Assembly: GCA_033558025.1 (NCBI GenBank)
Contig: JAUCEF010000002.1
Coordinates: 3,148,399 to 3,212,398, forward strand
From: Phytophthora sp. 'mugwort'
Lineage: Eukaryota > Oomycota > Peronosporomycetes > Peronosporales > Peronosporaceae
DNA length: 64,000 nt
Direction of reading: 5' to 3'
Shown here: one piece after another, positions 10,150 to 21,078 of the stretch
How the letters are laid out: each line of letters starts with the position of its first letter
How positions within the stretch are numbered: position 1 is the first letter of the stretch
Notes under the pieces: model-generated
Seen by the model: the letters and a program-made list of their open reading frames with translations, nothing else
Told to the model about the DNA's origin: nothing
Databases searched by the model: none
Position numbers and translations under genes: made by a program

Positions 10150-11351
10150 CAGTTCTCGAAAGAACTGCCGTTTGCCTACCACATGGGCAAACGCAATGCG
10201 GAGATCATGGAGGTCGAGGGTGGCCTCCAACGTGAGATCCCACCGGAGGACTTCGAGTTGTGCTTGTGAGCAGCGCGTAGCGGCTCGCTTCCAGAACACG
10301 CCAGGGAAGAGGCACAGTGTGAGGTCATTACCGAAGGGTAGCCCATACGGGTCGAAGTCCCGACCGGAGGTCTGGCTTCTTTCACCGTCTCGCGAACTGT
10401 ATGAGCGGGATGTGTTGCGGTGCCAGGAGCACGCACCTAGCAGCACACAAGTTCTGTTGGAACAGGGGCTGCTTGTCCATCAAGTGGTGCTCATACGCGC
10501 CCGCCGAGGAGCACCCGAAGTGTCGGAAGCTGATCCAAGTAAGAATCAGCTCCGTGGGACTCCTCTGGATGGAAGTACTCGGGAGATTAAGTCGCCCCCC
10601 CCCCCCCCCCCCCCCCGCACACACACACGCACACGGCGAGGAGACGAGTACTTCTTCGCAGGCGACTGGGTCGCCGGGACGCGCACACTCTTCCGACGGA
10701 CAGACTGGTATTCCAACTGCTGTCCATCGAGATCGTTCGAGATCTCTCGATCCAGTTGACCCTCATCCTCGTCGTCGTAGGATGAGCTAAAAAGAGGTCC
10801 CTCTCAATCTTACAACTGATGGTTCCCAACTCTTCACGGAGTCGAGACCGGGAAGCAGCACGCCTCTTACGTCCGACTTCTGAGGCTGCTGATGCCTTCG
10901 CAGACTTGGCGCGGGCAGATGCCTCAGCGAGCGTCAATTTCTTGGCCGGAGAACGAGGCTTCTCTTCGTCCTCCTGGGTGAGCCAGGACTCCCCTGATGC
11001 TCAGGCGTTTTGGGCGCGTCGCCACCGTCGCCATGCCGGCTGGATAGTGGCGTACGCGACCCAAGCAAGTCGGACTGGCACGGGTCACCATCGGACCCCT
11101 TGTCGGGCTGGTCCAGGAGGTCATTGTCGCCCATGACATTGGAGACTTGTCCGAGGTTTCTTCGTAATCCACAAGGAGCTTGGGGGCTTCCGCAGGCGAC
11201 TGGGGCGCGTTGGATGCCACTTTGGATTCACCTTGGTGGACCCCTTCGAATCAGATCCTTTGCTAGACGGCTTAGAGCTCATAGCCTGCTGCTTGGGAGA
11301 AACAGGCTTAGCAGGCGCTTTCGCACCGCTGTCAGACTGAGTCTTGATCAT
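10150..11351 (-). pseudogene. Ty3/gypsy gag relic in opposite orientation
   Basis: Starting from the minus-strand ATG at 11351, a low-complexity Lys/Ser/Pro-rich N-terminus (MIKTQSDSGAKAPAKPVSPK) gives way through frameshifts to an acidic stretch, a lysine-rich KKLTLAEASARAKSAKAS-like segment (near 10937) and a further capsid-like fragment ending near 10150. This matches the gag layout I know from oomycete gypsy elements, but no zinc knuckle or protease was seen. It faces the preceding chromovirus relic, so two elements or two halves of a rearranged element lie tail to tail. A poly-C/CA tract interrupts it. Confidence 0.45.
10595..10634. repeat. Poly-C run followed by CA repeat
   Basis: 22 consecutive C bases (10595-10616) followed by a CACACA/CGCACA tract to about 10634. 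Such runs also occur at about 17519-17529 and 35405-35420. Confidence 0.9.
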
Positions 11352-12689
11352 GCTTGAGGCCGAAGTGGAGGCCGGGAAGACGAATGCACGTGTACGTCTT
11401 GCTCGAGGCTCAAATGGAATGAGCCGGCTGCGGAATCTAACCGCAGTGAAGTCGAAATAAGCCGACTTGGAGAATGAAAGGCGGCGACTTCTTTCACTCG
11501 TCCTGAATGGTCGGGAAACCGAACCTAAGTGGGGAATGCAACGGGATCACATGAAAAGTGCCAAGTCACTCTTCAGAGTGGTGTACCCAAGTACCCCTAT
11601 TGATGTAGCCAACATCACTATGACGTCACGGCAATGCCCATCACGGATAGGTACCACACAATGGTGCATGGACCTCATCGCCACCCAATAGGGTAATCTA
11701 TGATACTTTATAGATGTCATACAGTTAGTATGTAGGAGCATTAAGAAGATCACCTACAAATATATTCAGTCTTATATTTAACTAAGTTGGTAACAGTCCC
11801 CTCAGACCAGGGACTTGTGAACTGCCGTCCGCTTTGTATACTCTCGAAGTTACACTTCCTGTGCAGCCACATATATCCTCGTGTCATGATAAAAATCTGA
11901 ACTGTCCTTATGTGCCTATCTTCATCTCAATAACTGGTTCGATTCAAGTGTTCGGAGGGACAGCTACCACTCCAGGAACCCGGTCAAAACCATCTTCATC
12001 ACAACGCATAAACTCTTCAGCATCGCCGTAGCTTTTTGCGTCTGCACCAATATACCCTGGGTCGCTCAGTGCTGTATCTCGTATTCAGAGTCGAGCGCTG
12101 TAACGGCAACACTGATACTCCTCATCTTCAATCGCCTCGTCGTCAACCTCCGATGGACGTGCAATGTTTATGCTGGGATAGTATTCAAACCTTTTCGTTC
12201 ACCGATCGCGGAGTACTCGAAGAATGTCAAGATAACATCTGGACAGTTTTCATAGGTCCTAAGTGCTGGACGTTTTTCAGCAGCATGCCATGATGTGATA
12301 CATCTATGTATGCTCACTGATTATTGGATTGGGGCTTCCATGGTGATTACTACTTGGGACAGCAACCTCAAGCATGGGTTATTATGCTTAACAAGTTCCA
12401 CCTCGCAATTAGCAAGTCATCCACGGGATGGTAGCCCGATGACGGCCTGCGTTAGCGATATGCAATCATTTCCCTTGTGGACCCATGAAACGAGTACTTG
12501 TATTGAGTGAGAAAGAATGAGCTTCAAGTACGCTCTCCCCATCTTGCGTTTCGGTATGGAGAATGTATTCAACCTTAAATCCGTGGGTAGCAGACAGTAG
12601 CGGGATCGTCAATGGGAGATATGTGTTTTGGTAGCAGTTCGCATTATCTAAAAGTCATGTGTTGTCTTTACGTGTGGAGGGTCTTAATG
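11352..12689. other. Repeat-derived interval without recognisable gene
   Basis: The first part is upstream sequence of the minus-strand gag relic and may include its leader or LTR. No terminal TG...CA boundaries could be fixed. The stretch 11800-12690 has only short frames and no domain I recognise. Confidence 0.4.
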
Positions 12690-14188
12690 GCTGCGCATCA
12701 ACACTGCCTCAGCCATCGACGCCGCTGCTTCGCGATCTTGACGATATCGGCAAGTGAAAAATGGTCATAATGAACCTTGCACGTGTTGGCTCCCTTCGGT
12801 TGGATGCGCTTCGTATTCGAAGTACTGCACCATAGTTCTATGTCAGCTAATTCCGCGCTTCCCGTAGTGGCGCACAGTTTGGTTTTCACCGAAGTAAAAC
12901 GGTTCTAACTTCATCTTGAAATCTTGACAAGATCCACGTTAGTGACTTGACGGGCGACTCATCGTTCTCTATGGTTTCAATGACATTTTGGATAGCTCTC
13001 TGCTGGTCCACAGCGCGAAGGCGATGCCCAATGAAAGGTCTTGCCTTCGTGCTACAATCGCCGATGGCTTGAATAGTTGATGGTAACGCGCCGGTATCGG
13101 CAAGTTGGTCTTGGAGCAAAAACAAAAACCGGAAGACCCTCCAACAGCCATCGCAAATTGTAACACTGGTCGGTAGTTGACTGTGGACATCCCGTCCGTA
13201 CGTGATGTTGTGGAGAAGACAAAATCTCTGATTTGAAAGCTCGCAATTAATGCCATACTTTAGGTAGCATTTATCAGGTTTATGCTTCCAAATAAGACGA
13301 TCGCTTCCACAGTCACCGAAAGCGGAATGGTAAATGATGCGATGAAGCAATTCCTTAGCATCATTCACGTGAAACACAACAACATAATTAATTGTTTTGC
13401 GCGTCGTCGCATCTCCACCTATTAGGGTCGTTACAATCAGGAAAAGGGTTGTCCGACGTAGCAGGTTGTTGCCACCGCTTCACCCAAACTGTCGCCAGTA
13501 CTGTCTCCAATACCGTCTATTATATCAGACAGCTCATCATCGGCAAAGTTATTTCCAGTACGAGGTCTCTCGCCATCATCACAAAGTCGTATCGTGGTAC
13601 CATGGAGAGTCTGTCACCTCTACATAAAGTTCTTGCCTTCCTGTTGCGAGAGATTATTTCCAAATACTTTAAGTACATGGTCGTCGCAGGATGGCTAAAA
13701 AGGATGTATGCATACCTATCCACCTATACATAGTCGCTTCGTCCCCCACAATAAATAGGAACGTTCGATGATGATAAAATAAGCATCAGACACGGCATCT
13801 TTGACTTTGCGCGGATTAAAGGGCTGAAGCGTAAATTCTGATTGCTCAACAAGCTTGCCTTGCTCAATATTTCTCGAGTCGATACGCCCAGGTGCAACAC
13901 TGTTGTACGGCATTACCAGACTGTCATCCTTTTCACCAAGCTACTTAACTTGCCTTGAGAAAGGCAGCATATACAAGCACGTAGCACGCGCTTCCCGATG
14001 GACGACTTGCTCGCATTTACGTACCCACACGCTACCGTCTGTAATACCTTTTCCGCTGGAGTTTGAACGATTTCGATTTGCTGTGATACGTCTTCTTTCA
14101 CTTGCTCCCATATAGACTCAGGGACAGCACCAGCCCCACACACACACACACACACAAAGCACATGACGCGCCTTTTGTGCAACTCCAC
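12690..14188 (-). pseudogene. Unrecognised, frameshifted gene, probably repeat-derived
   Basis: Several minus-strand frames follow one another: 14188-13913 (contains ESIWEQVKEDVSQQIEIV and a charged helix), 13913-13716 (ends DAYFIIIERSYLLWG), 13377-12886 (163 codons, with ICDGCWRVFRF) and 12889-12698. Their spacing and shared strand suggest one degraded gene of more than 450 codons. The longest piece contains a CxxC pair (CDGC) and a stretch rich in charged helices. I do not recognise the family. It is flanked by retroelement debris and a foldback repeat, so a transposon origin is likely but unproven. Confidence 0.35.
14132..14155. repeat. CA microsatellite
   Basis: A CACACA tract within the N-terminal part of the unrecognised minus-strand pseudogene. 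It encodes the VCVCVC stretch seen there and probably lies outside true coding sequence. Confidence 0.8.
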
Positions 14189-14362
14189 ACATTAGCGCCA
14201 CCGCGGCTGCCAATTTCTTGTGATTCATCTCATTCCTGCACGTATCAAAAATCTACAGGCGGAAGGTGCACGGATGCAGATTCAATTTTGTCCTGCATTT
14301 CCAGGGTACGTAATAAATACTTAGAGGAGTTGATTCACTGGCAACAGCGAGTTGTGCTCAGG

Positions 14363-14661
14363 GACACGAAGAACACGATTCACTCATCCGCGCATAAACC
14401 CAAGCGAGAGTCGGATGCCAACCACGCGGGAGCTCTATTCAAATCCCCTTGTTGGTCAAGTCGTTCATCTAACGACAACGGCAGGTTTAACTGCCGTTGT
14501 ACTGAGGTTTACCCGCCGTCGTACTGAGGTTTACCTGCCATTGTATTGTCGTTCGAGGAACGATTCTTCATCAAACAATGGGGATTTGAATAGATCTCCC
14601 GCCTGGTAGGCATCCGACTCTCGCTTTGGATTATACGCGGATGAGTGAATCGTTTTCCGTG
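14363..14661. repeat. Foldback (long inverted repeat) element
   Basis: The left arm (about 14363-14448) and right arm (about 14580-14661) are inverted copies of each other. Both contain CGATTCACTCATCCGCG, then GCGAGAGTCGGATGCC, then CTATTCAAATCCCC, in the order expected for a hairpin. The arms are about 80-85 bp with scattered mismatches. The ~130-bp centre holds a perfect 10-bp hairpin (ACAACGGCAG/CTGCCGTTGT) and two tandem copies of an ACTGAGGTTTACC motif. This is the structure of a foldback-type or MITE-like DNA element. No coding capacity is present. Confidence 0.75.
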
Positions 14662-15835
14662 CTCTCCTCTTTTTCGACGCTTTGTCCACCATGCTCACTG
14701 CCGCACGCCGTGCAGAAAGAATCTACAATGCTTAGCCTTGCACGAGAATTTCAGGGGATTATTGGGTTTCATCGTGTACTCATATCGACAATCGCGAGGA
14801 GGGTAGCGACTCAAGACATTAGCCGTGATGTGTGTGCCCCAGATACAAACTACGATAAAGAAAGGAGGCGATGTAGTCGTGGGCAACGCAAGACCCTGAA
14901 AATCAAACATAAGGCTGTGAAATATTGCAGGCAGTTGTGACCACCTAGTGTTTAGTTCCCTCCTTTCTGAGAATTGTCATCACAGACGATGTTGATAAAA
15001 CGATAATTCTTAGCAAGTCGCCAACTTCGACTACCTGTGGCTAAACAACTATCGACCTGCTTATCGGTCAAGGGGCGATTGTCCTAATACACACTCATTT
15101 TACTTATACGACGGCTACCTTCTCGCTGCGAAGCTATCAGGATTTTACGATATTTTTAGGTACCCATTACAGCCCCTCACGTACACACACTTGACTCGCG
15201 GACTGCTTGTTGAAATCTATATAACTTTTCTGTATTTACCCAGGGTAACGCTGACAAATCGCCATATCGTGACGGTTCAGACATTCCTACACTTTTCGAC
15301 AGTTACATAAATATGCTAAAAGAAGAGGTGTAACATATAAACTGTCCCCTGTCCCTAAACCAACCGACCTCAAATGCTCGCTACGCCCGCTGGTGATAGA
15401 ACCCTAATGCCGCTACGGCGCGCACGCGAAGTCTACGCTTACCAGGAGGCCAATGCTGGGTCCTGGGGTTTGCATCCGCGTGCTGCGTACACGGCATGCA
15501 AAGCACATGCATGCTTGCCTTCTCGCTGGCGTGGCATGACATCCGTCCTCAAATAGGTCCAATCAAAACACCTCGTTCACCTACACACTTAAATTTTGTA
15601 CATTTGGCACATTGTTGGAAGATATGCACCGTCTGTCTTAATGGTTCCCGCTTAAGTACTGGGAACGGTGAGGATATTCATCCGTACAGTGGAAAGTTAA
15701 ATAATAGTGATTTTCACATAGCTTACGGAATGAGTTCTTTAAGAATCCTGAGCAGCCAATCAGGACTTGGATTCGTTTAGACTTGTGTGAGAAACCTCAC
15801 TCATCCACTTGCACATTCTCGAGGATTACCGTAAG
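14662..15835. other. Intergenic, no gene recognised
   Basis: Only short frames without domain similarity occur here. A stretch around 14620-14940 reads open but lacks recognisable features, and 14940-15360 is AT-rich. The 5' end of the Harbinger element probably lies within this interval. Confidence 0.4.
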
Positions 15836-17115
15836 ATGCCTCGAGTTTCTGAGCGCCAGGAGAGCCTGCAACTCCTGAGAACACTTCTTCTCCATCACCA
15901 CAAAGGTTCATGGCTGTGGAAGGCCCTCCCGTTTTCTACCAGAGCAGTACCCGTACCTGAAAGCCAAGCGATATTGGGCGGAGCGAGGGATTGTGCACAA
16001 AGTGGATTCCTGGACAGCTACAGCCGCTTTGATTTCACTAAGATGACGTGCGTTTCAAACGAGAAGCTCGTATGGACAAGTCTACACTTTTCTCCTTGTT
16101 AGCGATGCTAGAGATCCCGCCCGTGTTCCCCGACGGGTCTCGCCAGGCAGAGGGCAGCTTCTCGTCGCCCTGCAGCTCTTTATATTCTTAAAGTTTTTGT
16201 CAACTGGGGTGGAGGTGGTTCATACGATGCTATCAGAATGCAGTGCGGGGTTGAGAGGGGACCGTAACCAAGGTCGTCGCGCGAGTAACGCATACTGTCA
16301 TTTCTATTCTTCCTGAGTATGTGTACTAGCCAACAAGCACTGAACGAGAAGATATTGCAAGCCGTATTCAAACTAAGTCCGGTTTCAGAGGCGTCTGCGG
16401 AATAATTGATGGCACAGCGTTCCCGTTTGCAATCAAGCCATAGCTGGATCCGGATGGCTACTTTAGCAGGAATAATGTGTACTGCACGTCTGCTCAACTT
16501 ATTTGTTATGACAGAAGACTTATCAGGAAAATGCTTGTGGGATTTCCTGGTAGCGCTCAAAATATGCGTCAGTTCAAGGCGATGACAGTGTATCAGCACC
16601 CCGAATCATATTTTGATCGCGGACAGTATCTTTTCGACGACGCTGCTTATGGACTCTCCCAACAGGGTTCGTCCCTTCAAGGCCCCTGAATCCGAGATTC
16701 CTCGGAACAAGTGGTTCAATTATCTTCTCTCTACTCAGCAAATTGCCATCGAATACACAAACGGCATGGTAAAATCGCAATTGGCAGATTGAGAGATGGC
16801 TTTCGAAATATCGAACCCGATAAGGAGGATAGTGATCGCGTGGTCCGTACCGTCAATGCTGCATGCATCCTTCACAACTTCTGCATAATGCACGGTGACA
16901 CCTATCGCTTTAGCTATCAAGTCGAACCAGATCATGAGCCTGCTGAGGTCCTGCATTATGACGAACTGACTGAAGAATGCAAGGCTTGGCGACTGCATGT
17001 TCAAAACGAGGTGCTATCATTTAATGGTGAAACCAAAAGCTTGTTTTATCGATCTGTGATTCACTGTCTAGTTCCTGCGTATGCTCAGAGCAGGTTTTGG
17101 CAAGCACTAATTTGA
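15836..17115 (+). pseudogene. PIF/Harbinger transposase relic
   Basis: An N-terminal MPRVSERQESLQLL is followed, after frameshifts, by a helix-turn-helix-like QLFIFLKFLSTG, then GVCGIIDGTAFPFAIKP with the first catalytic aspartate, GFPGSAQNMRQFK, YLFDDAAYG with the second aspartate, and a helical RIHKRHGKIAIGRLRDGF region before AACILHNFCI. These are the blocks of the DDE-4 (IS5-like) nuclease of Harbinger transposases, in the correct order. At least four frame changes or stops occur (near 16050, 16280, 16440 and 16690), so it is inactive. Length and block order suggest a nearly full-length gene. Confidence 0.75.
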
Positions 17116-17149
17116 CTCCTCCTTTGCTTCATCTGATAGCGCTGCCTTT

Positions 17150-18411
17150 TCTGATTGTCTGTCCGCTTTAGAGTCATCGCTCAGGTCCTGCTTCCCGTTG
17201 TTATCCCTCTGACAATCTCTTGCAACTTAGTTAGGCGCAGCTGCATTAACTCCTCGTGTTGTTGCTGGGCAATACGAATCTGCTTTCTGTGCTGCTCCAT
17301 CTTTCGATTCTCAAATTTCAAGTCTGCTCTAGCTTTTCCCATTGGAATGCTAAAGTCTTGGAAAGTTTCTCCCGCTCGAACGCTAAATGCTTCTCACTCA
17401 ATATGGTCAAGTTGTCTGATAAGGTGTCAGATGCTGTTTGCTTGTCTTGGTTTCGCCCTGGTCGTTGCTGATGCAGAGAAGAACCCGATCCTGATCCAGT
17501 TGTCGCTGAAGCAATACCCCCCCCCCCCCTCTGCGAACTGGCAGGCATTGTTGCCAAAATGGATACAGTCTGGGCTTCGACAATCGATCCTTCATCTCGA
17601 CTGTGTCCTGCGTTAGAACCTTCATAGTCATGCATGCTCGCGGAGGCCAGGTTCGCCAAAATGATAGGATTTGAACGCTGGGTAAGCTCAACCAACTCGT
17701 TTTCATCACTTGCAGAGACGCTGATCGATGTTTGAGCGCTTGTTGAAGATGCACTACTCTCAAACAAAACGGGAGGGTCCACGGCTCCAATAATCTCATC
17801 TACACGATAGTATAGAGGAAAATTACGCTCCACCCACTCACGCAACGATGACTGCTCGTTTTGTCTACACCAAAGCCCGCAGTCGTAAGTTCTAGATGCA
17901 TGTCCTTATAGCGCTTTTCAATATCCGTACATTTCGAGCACACTTGATCCTCAGACTTGCGCTCCATTCCAGGTGACGCCACCACCTTTCTATAGAACTG
18001 TGTCTTCGGCTTAGTCTTATAGTCCGAAATATGAACCAGCCAGTATTACAACAAGGTGGTAACCTCACGCGCGGTCCACCGTCTCGTAGCGGTGCGAGCT
18101 GCATTTCCGCCGTCTGCTTGGGAAGCAACCTGTTCGGTCACTTCCCCCGCGCCCATAGAACCCATGGCCATAGGAACAGATGGCAGGTTAGGCGGCCCTG
18201 CCGTGCTTGCCTCCGCGCTGGCATTAGTATTGGTTGTGAAGATAGATGTAGGAGTGCATGCGACTGTCGGGCGCTCTGTCAGCGACCGATCGGGCCCCGA
18301 GCTGACCACCGTGCTCTGCGTCGGCAATGGGCATATCGAGCTGATTATGGCGCTGGGTTCGTCATGGAGTCCAACAAAGTCGACGCTGTGGACCGTGCTG
18401 CTGCCGAGCAC
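17150..18411 (-). pseudogene. Myb/SANT-like accessory protein of PIF/Harbinger
   Basis: The minus frame from 18411 begins with a Ser/Thr/Pro-rich leader and reaches RRWTAREVTTLL at its end. A shifted frame continues with a trihelix-like region (QFYRKVVASPGM, then CTDIEKRYKDMHLEL), then WVERNFPLYYRVDEIIG, and a coiled-coil C-terminus (KHLAFEREKLSKTLAFQWEK). This layout of Myb-like domain plus C-terminal coiled coil is typical of the second gene of Harbinger elements. Frameshifts lie near 18050, 17850 and 17318. The strand and position opposite the transposase support the assignment. Confidence 0.65.
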
Positions 18412-19194
18412 GATCTTAGGGCTGATTGCGAGGGCGAGTTTGTCCGGGATACCGATTTGCGTGTCATTAGACGTCTAGCTCGCGACGGCAGCTCCAAAGA
18501 GCGCGCCAGTGCTGGTGTTTTAGGTCTGGGAACCCGTGAGCGTGACACTTCTACTGCAGCACCCTCTGAGGCAGTGCTTTGCGACTGCAGTATTTGGTGG
18601 TGGAGCTAGCGCGCGGGTCTCAGCAGCGCTCGTGAGCATCGACTCTGATTTTAGCCTCGTCAAGCGCATGCTTGTCAACGCCGAGATCTCGTGCCTGCAC
18701 CTCCAATTTCATTCTGTTTAGATCTGCGACACCATGTCACGGCCATTCCACAACTAGTTTTAAACAATGATACGAATAGTACATGGAGGGGAGGTCCAAT
18801 CAAAGCCATTCTGCAGTCACATTTTCATTACCCACGCGCCGACATAGGTAATCGATTGGTGATATTTTAATTTACAAGAATGGCTCTTTGACCAATTATG
18901 TAGCGTTATTCGGTGTAGCAGGATTCTACAAGACCTCCGTGAACCACTAATGGTTGTCAAAATTCGGTATCGTCCTTGCGGGACAAAGTGGCTACATATC
19001 CTGTCCAATCCGATATATCCCCCAGCACCGTCTCGATGCAGTTCTTGTAGAGGGATCTGTTTCGCTTTTACAAACTTCGTGAGTTCTTGTATCCGTCTCG
19101 TCGATCCTTCGTCCTTTATCCTCCCTCGACCAACGCAGACTGAGCCTTTGACGTGGCACCTCGCACCAGGCCCAAAGTGATCCCGACTGCCGCC
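18412..19194. other. Intergenic, upstream of the AP-4 gene
   Basis: GC-rich sequence to about 18720 probably belongs to the 5' end of the Harbinger Myb-like gene. The next ~470 bp form the promoter side of the AP-4 mu gene. No motif close to the oomycete initiator consensus could be placed with confidence. Confidence 0.4.
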
Positions 19195-20538
19195 ATGTCG
19201 TCATCAATCTCGCAGTTCTACATCCTATCGACGCGGGGCGACACCATCATCTTCTCGGACTTCCGGGGTGACGTGGAGAGTAACTCGGCCGAGATTTTCT
19301 TCCGCAAGGTCAAGTTCTGGGAGAAAGGTGACGCGCCTCCGACATTTAACGTGGATGGCGTCAACTACCTGTTCGTGAAGAAGAACGGACTCTACTTTGT
19401 GGCTACCACACGCTACAACGTGAGCCCTAGTTATATCCTGGAGCTGCTCACGCGTCTCTGTCGCGTGTTCAAGGACTATTGCGGCGTATTGAGCGAGGAG
19501 ACGCTGCGCAAGAACTTCATCCTGTGCTATGAGCTGCTAGACGAGACTCTGGACTATGGATTCGCCCAGGACACGAGCACCGAAGGGCTCAAGGTGCACG
19601 TGCACAACGAAGCCATCCTCGTGGGCGACGCCATGCTTTCCAAGCCTAAGACCAGCTCCAAGTTCATGAACCGCAGCTCTAACATCAAGGCCGCCAGTGC
19701 TGTCAAGAAACCTGTTGCTACGGCTGGACAGAGCTCCAAAAAGCAGGATGAAAACGAACTCTTCTGCGACATTCTGGAGCGCCTTAACGTCGTCTTTAGC
19801 TCGGGCGGACAGATGCTCAACGCTTCTATCGAAGGACGCATCCAGCTAAAGAGCTACTTGTCAGGCAACCCGGAGCTGCGTCTTGCACTGAATGAGGATC
19901 TCGTTATCGGTAATACCGGCGCCAGACAGTACGGACAAGTGGTGCTGGATGACTGCAATTTCCACGACTGCGTGCAGTTAGACGAGTTCGAGCGGGACCG
20001 CGTGCTCATCTTCCAGCCGCCCGATGGAGAGTTTACCGTCATTAACTACCGCATCACCGGCGACTTCCGCGCACCCTTCCGCATCTTCCCGTTCGTTGAG
20101 GAGTTGTCCCCCACAAAGATCGAAATGGTGCTTAAGATCCGCGCCGATATGCCCGAGAACAATTACGGTGCGAACGTGATCATCCGTTTCCCCGTGCCCC
20201 AGTCCACGGTGGCAGTGTCGTGTGATATTGGCAAGAGCTCTGCAGGTCAGCTGGCAGAGTACCGCGAGAATGAGAACCAGGTCCGCTGGGCCATCAAGCG
20301 CTTCACCGGCGGCACAGAACTTACACTGCGCGCCAAGATCACGCTGGGTCAACCCAGTCCGCATGTGCGTCGTGAGATCGGCCCCGTGAGCATGAACTTT
20401 GAGATCCCCATGTATAATACCTCGAGTCTGCAGGTGCGCTACTTACGCATCCCGGAGCACGCGCGCCATCCGAACTACACGTACAAACGATGGGTGCGCT
20501 ACGTGACGCAGTCCAGTTCTTACGTGTGCAGGATTTAG
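19195..20538 (+). CDS. AP4M1: AP-4 adaptor complex mu subunit
   Basis: A 447-residue protein of the clathrin-adaptor mu family. The N-terminal longin-type domain starts ISQFYILSTRGD and includes FVATTRYNVSPSYILELL and YELLDETLDYG, the standard mu signature. A variable linker of about 50 residues follows, then a mu-homology domain beginning FCDILERLNVVF and ending with the conserved WVRYVTQSSSYVCRI. The FRGD start and the DEVLDYG-like block fit AP-4 better than AP-1, AP-2 or AP-3. AP-4 sorts cargo at the trans-Golgi network, and the mu subunit binds tyrosine-based sorting signals through its C-terminal domain. The frame is open 14 codons upstream (ATG 19153), but I chose the ATG at 19195 because family members begin directly before the ISQF strand. 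No intron is needed. It converges on the mS35 gene. Confidence 0.9.
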   Translation: MSSSISQFYILSTRGDTIIFSDFRGDVESNSAEIFFRKVKFWEKGDAPPTFNVDGVNYLFVKKNGLYFVATTRYNVSPSYILELLTRLCRVFKDYCGVLSEETLRKNFILCYELLDETLDYGFAQDTSTEGLKVHVHNEAILVGDAMLSKPKTSSKFMNRSSNIKAASAVKKPVATAGQSSKKQDENELFCDILERLNVVFSSGGQMLNASIEGRIQLKSYLSGNPELRLALNEDLVIGNTGARQYGQVVLDDCNFHDCVQLDEFERDRVLIFQPPDGEFTVINYRITGDFRAPFRIFPFVEELSPTKIEMVLKIRADMPENNYGANVIIRFPVPQSTVAVSCDIGKSSAGQLAEYRENENQVRWAIKRFTGGTELTLRAKITLGQPSPHVRREIGPVSMNFEIPMYNTSSLQVRYLRIPEHARHPNYTYKRWVRYVTQSSSYVCRI

Positions 20539-21078
20539 CGCTTAAGAGTCAGAGAATGCAGCAGTAGCTGGGCAGTGAGGGCCCCCGACGGAGCGGACGA
20601 GTGGCGAATGACGGACGGCCAAAAAGAAGCTTGAATGTAGCGCGTTTAAGCCCAGCAACAGGATCTTAGAGACCTTTGACGCATGGAGCTTGGCAGGTGG
20701 CGACGCACCATGCGTTAGCAACCCTCCCCCAGTCGTCGAAAGCATCCACGGAACTCAGATAGTCCACGGAACTCAGAAAGCATGACACGCTCATAAAGCA
20801 CCACGAGAAAGGAATCGCTAGTTTGTGTGTTGTTGCTTGCTGCTGTCGTCGTCGTCCTCGTCGTTCTACAGCTACATGTACCTGCGTCTTTCAACCCCAC
20901 ACCATTTATCTAACGTTGGTATTCGTGTGGCAAGAGATATTTGTCTGCCTGTCTGCTAACTTGTTTGCTTCGAGCATTTACAACACGGCGCCATCCCATA
21001 CATGCGCCAACCGAGACTCGTCTGCCCTAAATCTAGCGATCATCAGGCTTCAGGAGCTCAAAGCCAACGTAAACGCTT
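20539..21078. other. 3' intergenic region between convergent genes
   Basis: 540 bp between the stops of the convergent AP-4 mu and mS35 genes. It should hold both 3' ends. It contains a short direct repeat (TCCACGGAACTCAGA, twice, at about 20748-20776) and a CGTCGTC-rich stretch. No gene is seen. Confidence 0.6.

Larger units (their letters stand above)
15836..18411. mobile_element. PIF/Harbinger DNA transposon relic with both genes
   Basis: A DDE-4-type transposase relic on the plus strand (15836-17115) is followed by a Myb/SANT-like gene relic on the minus strand (18411 to about 17150). This convergent pair is the two-gene organisation of PIF/Harbinger elements, in which the Myb-like protein helps the transposase reach the nucleus and bind the transposon ends. 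Terminal inverted repeats and the 3-bp target duplication could not be fixed by eye, so the outer limits given are the coding limits only. Confidence 0.7.

Noticed and set aside
19153..19194. Upstream start for the AP-4 mu subunit
   Set aside because: The 14 extra codons would place residues before the first beta strand that relatives lack; the second ATG fits the family.
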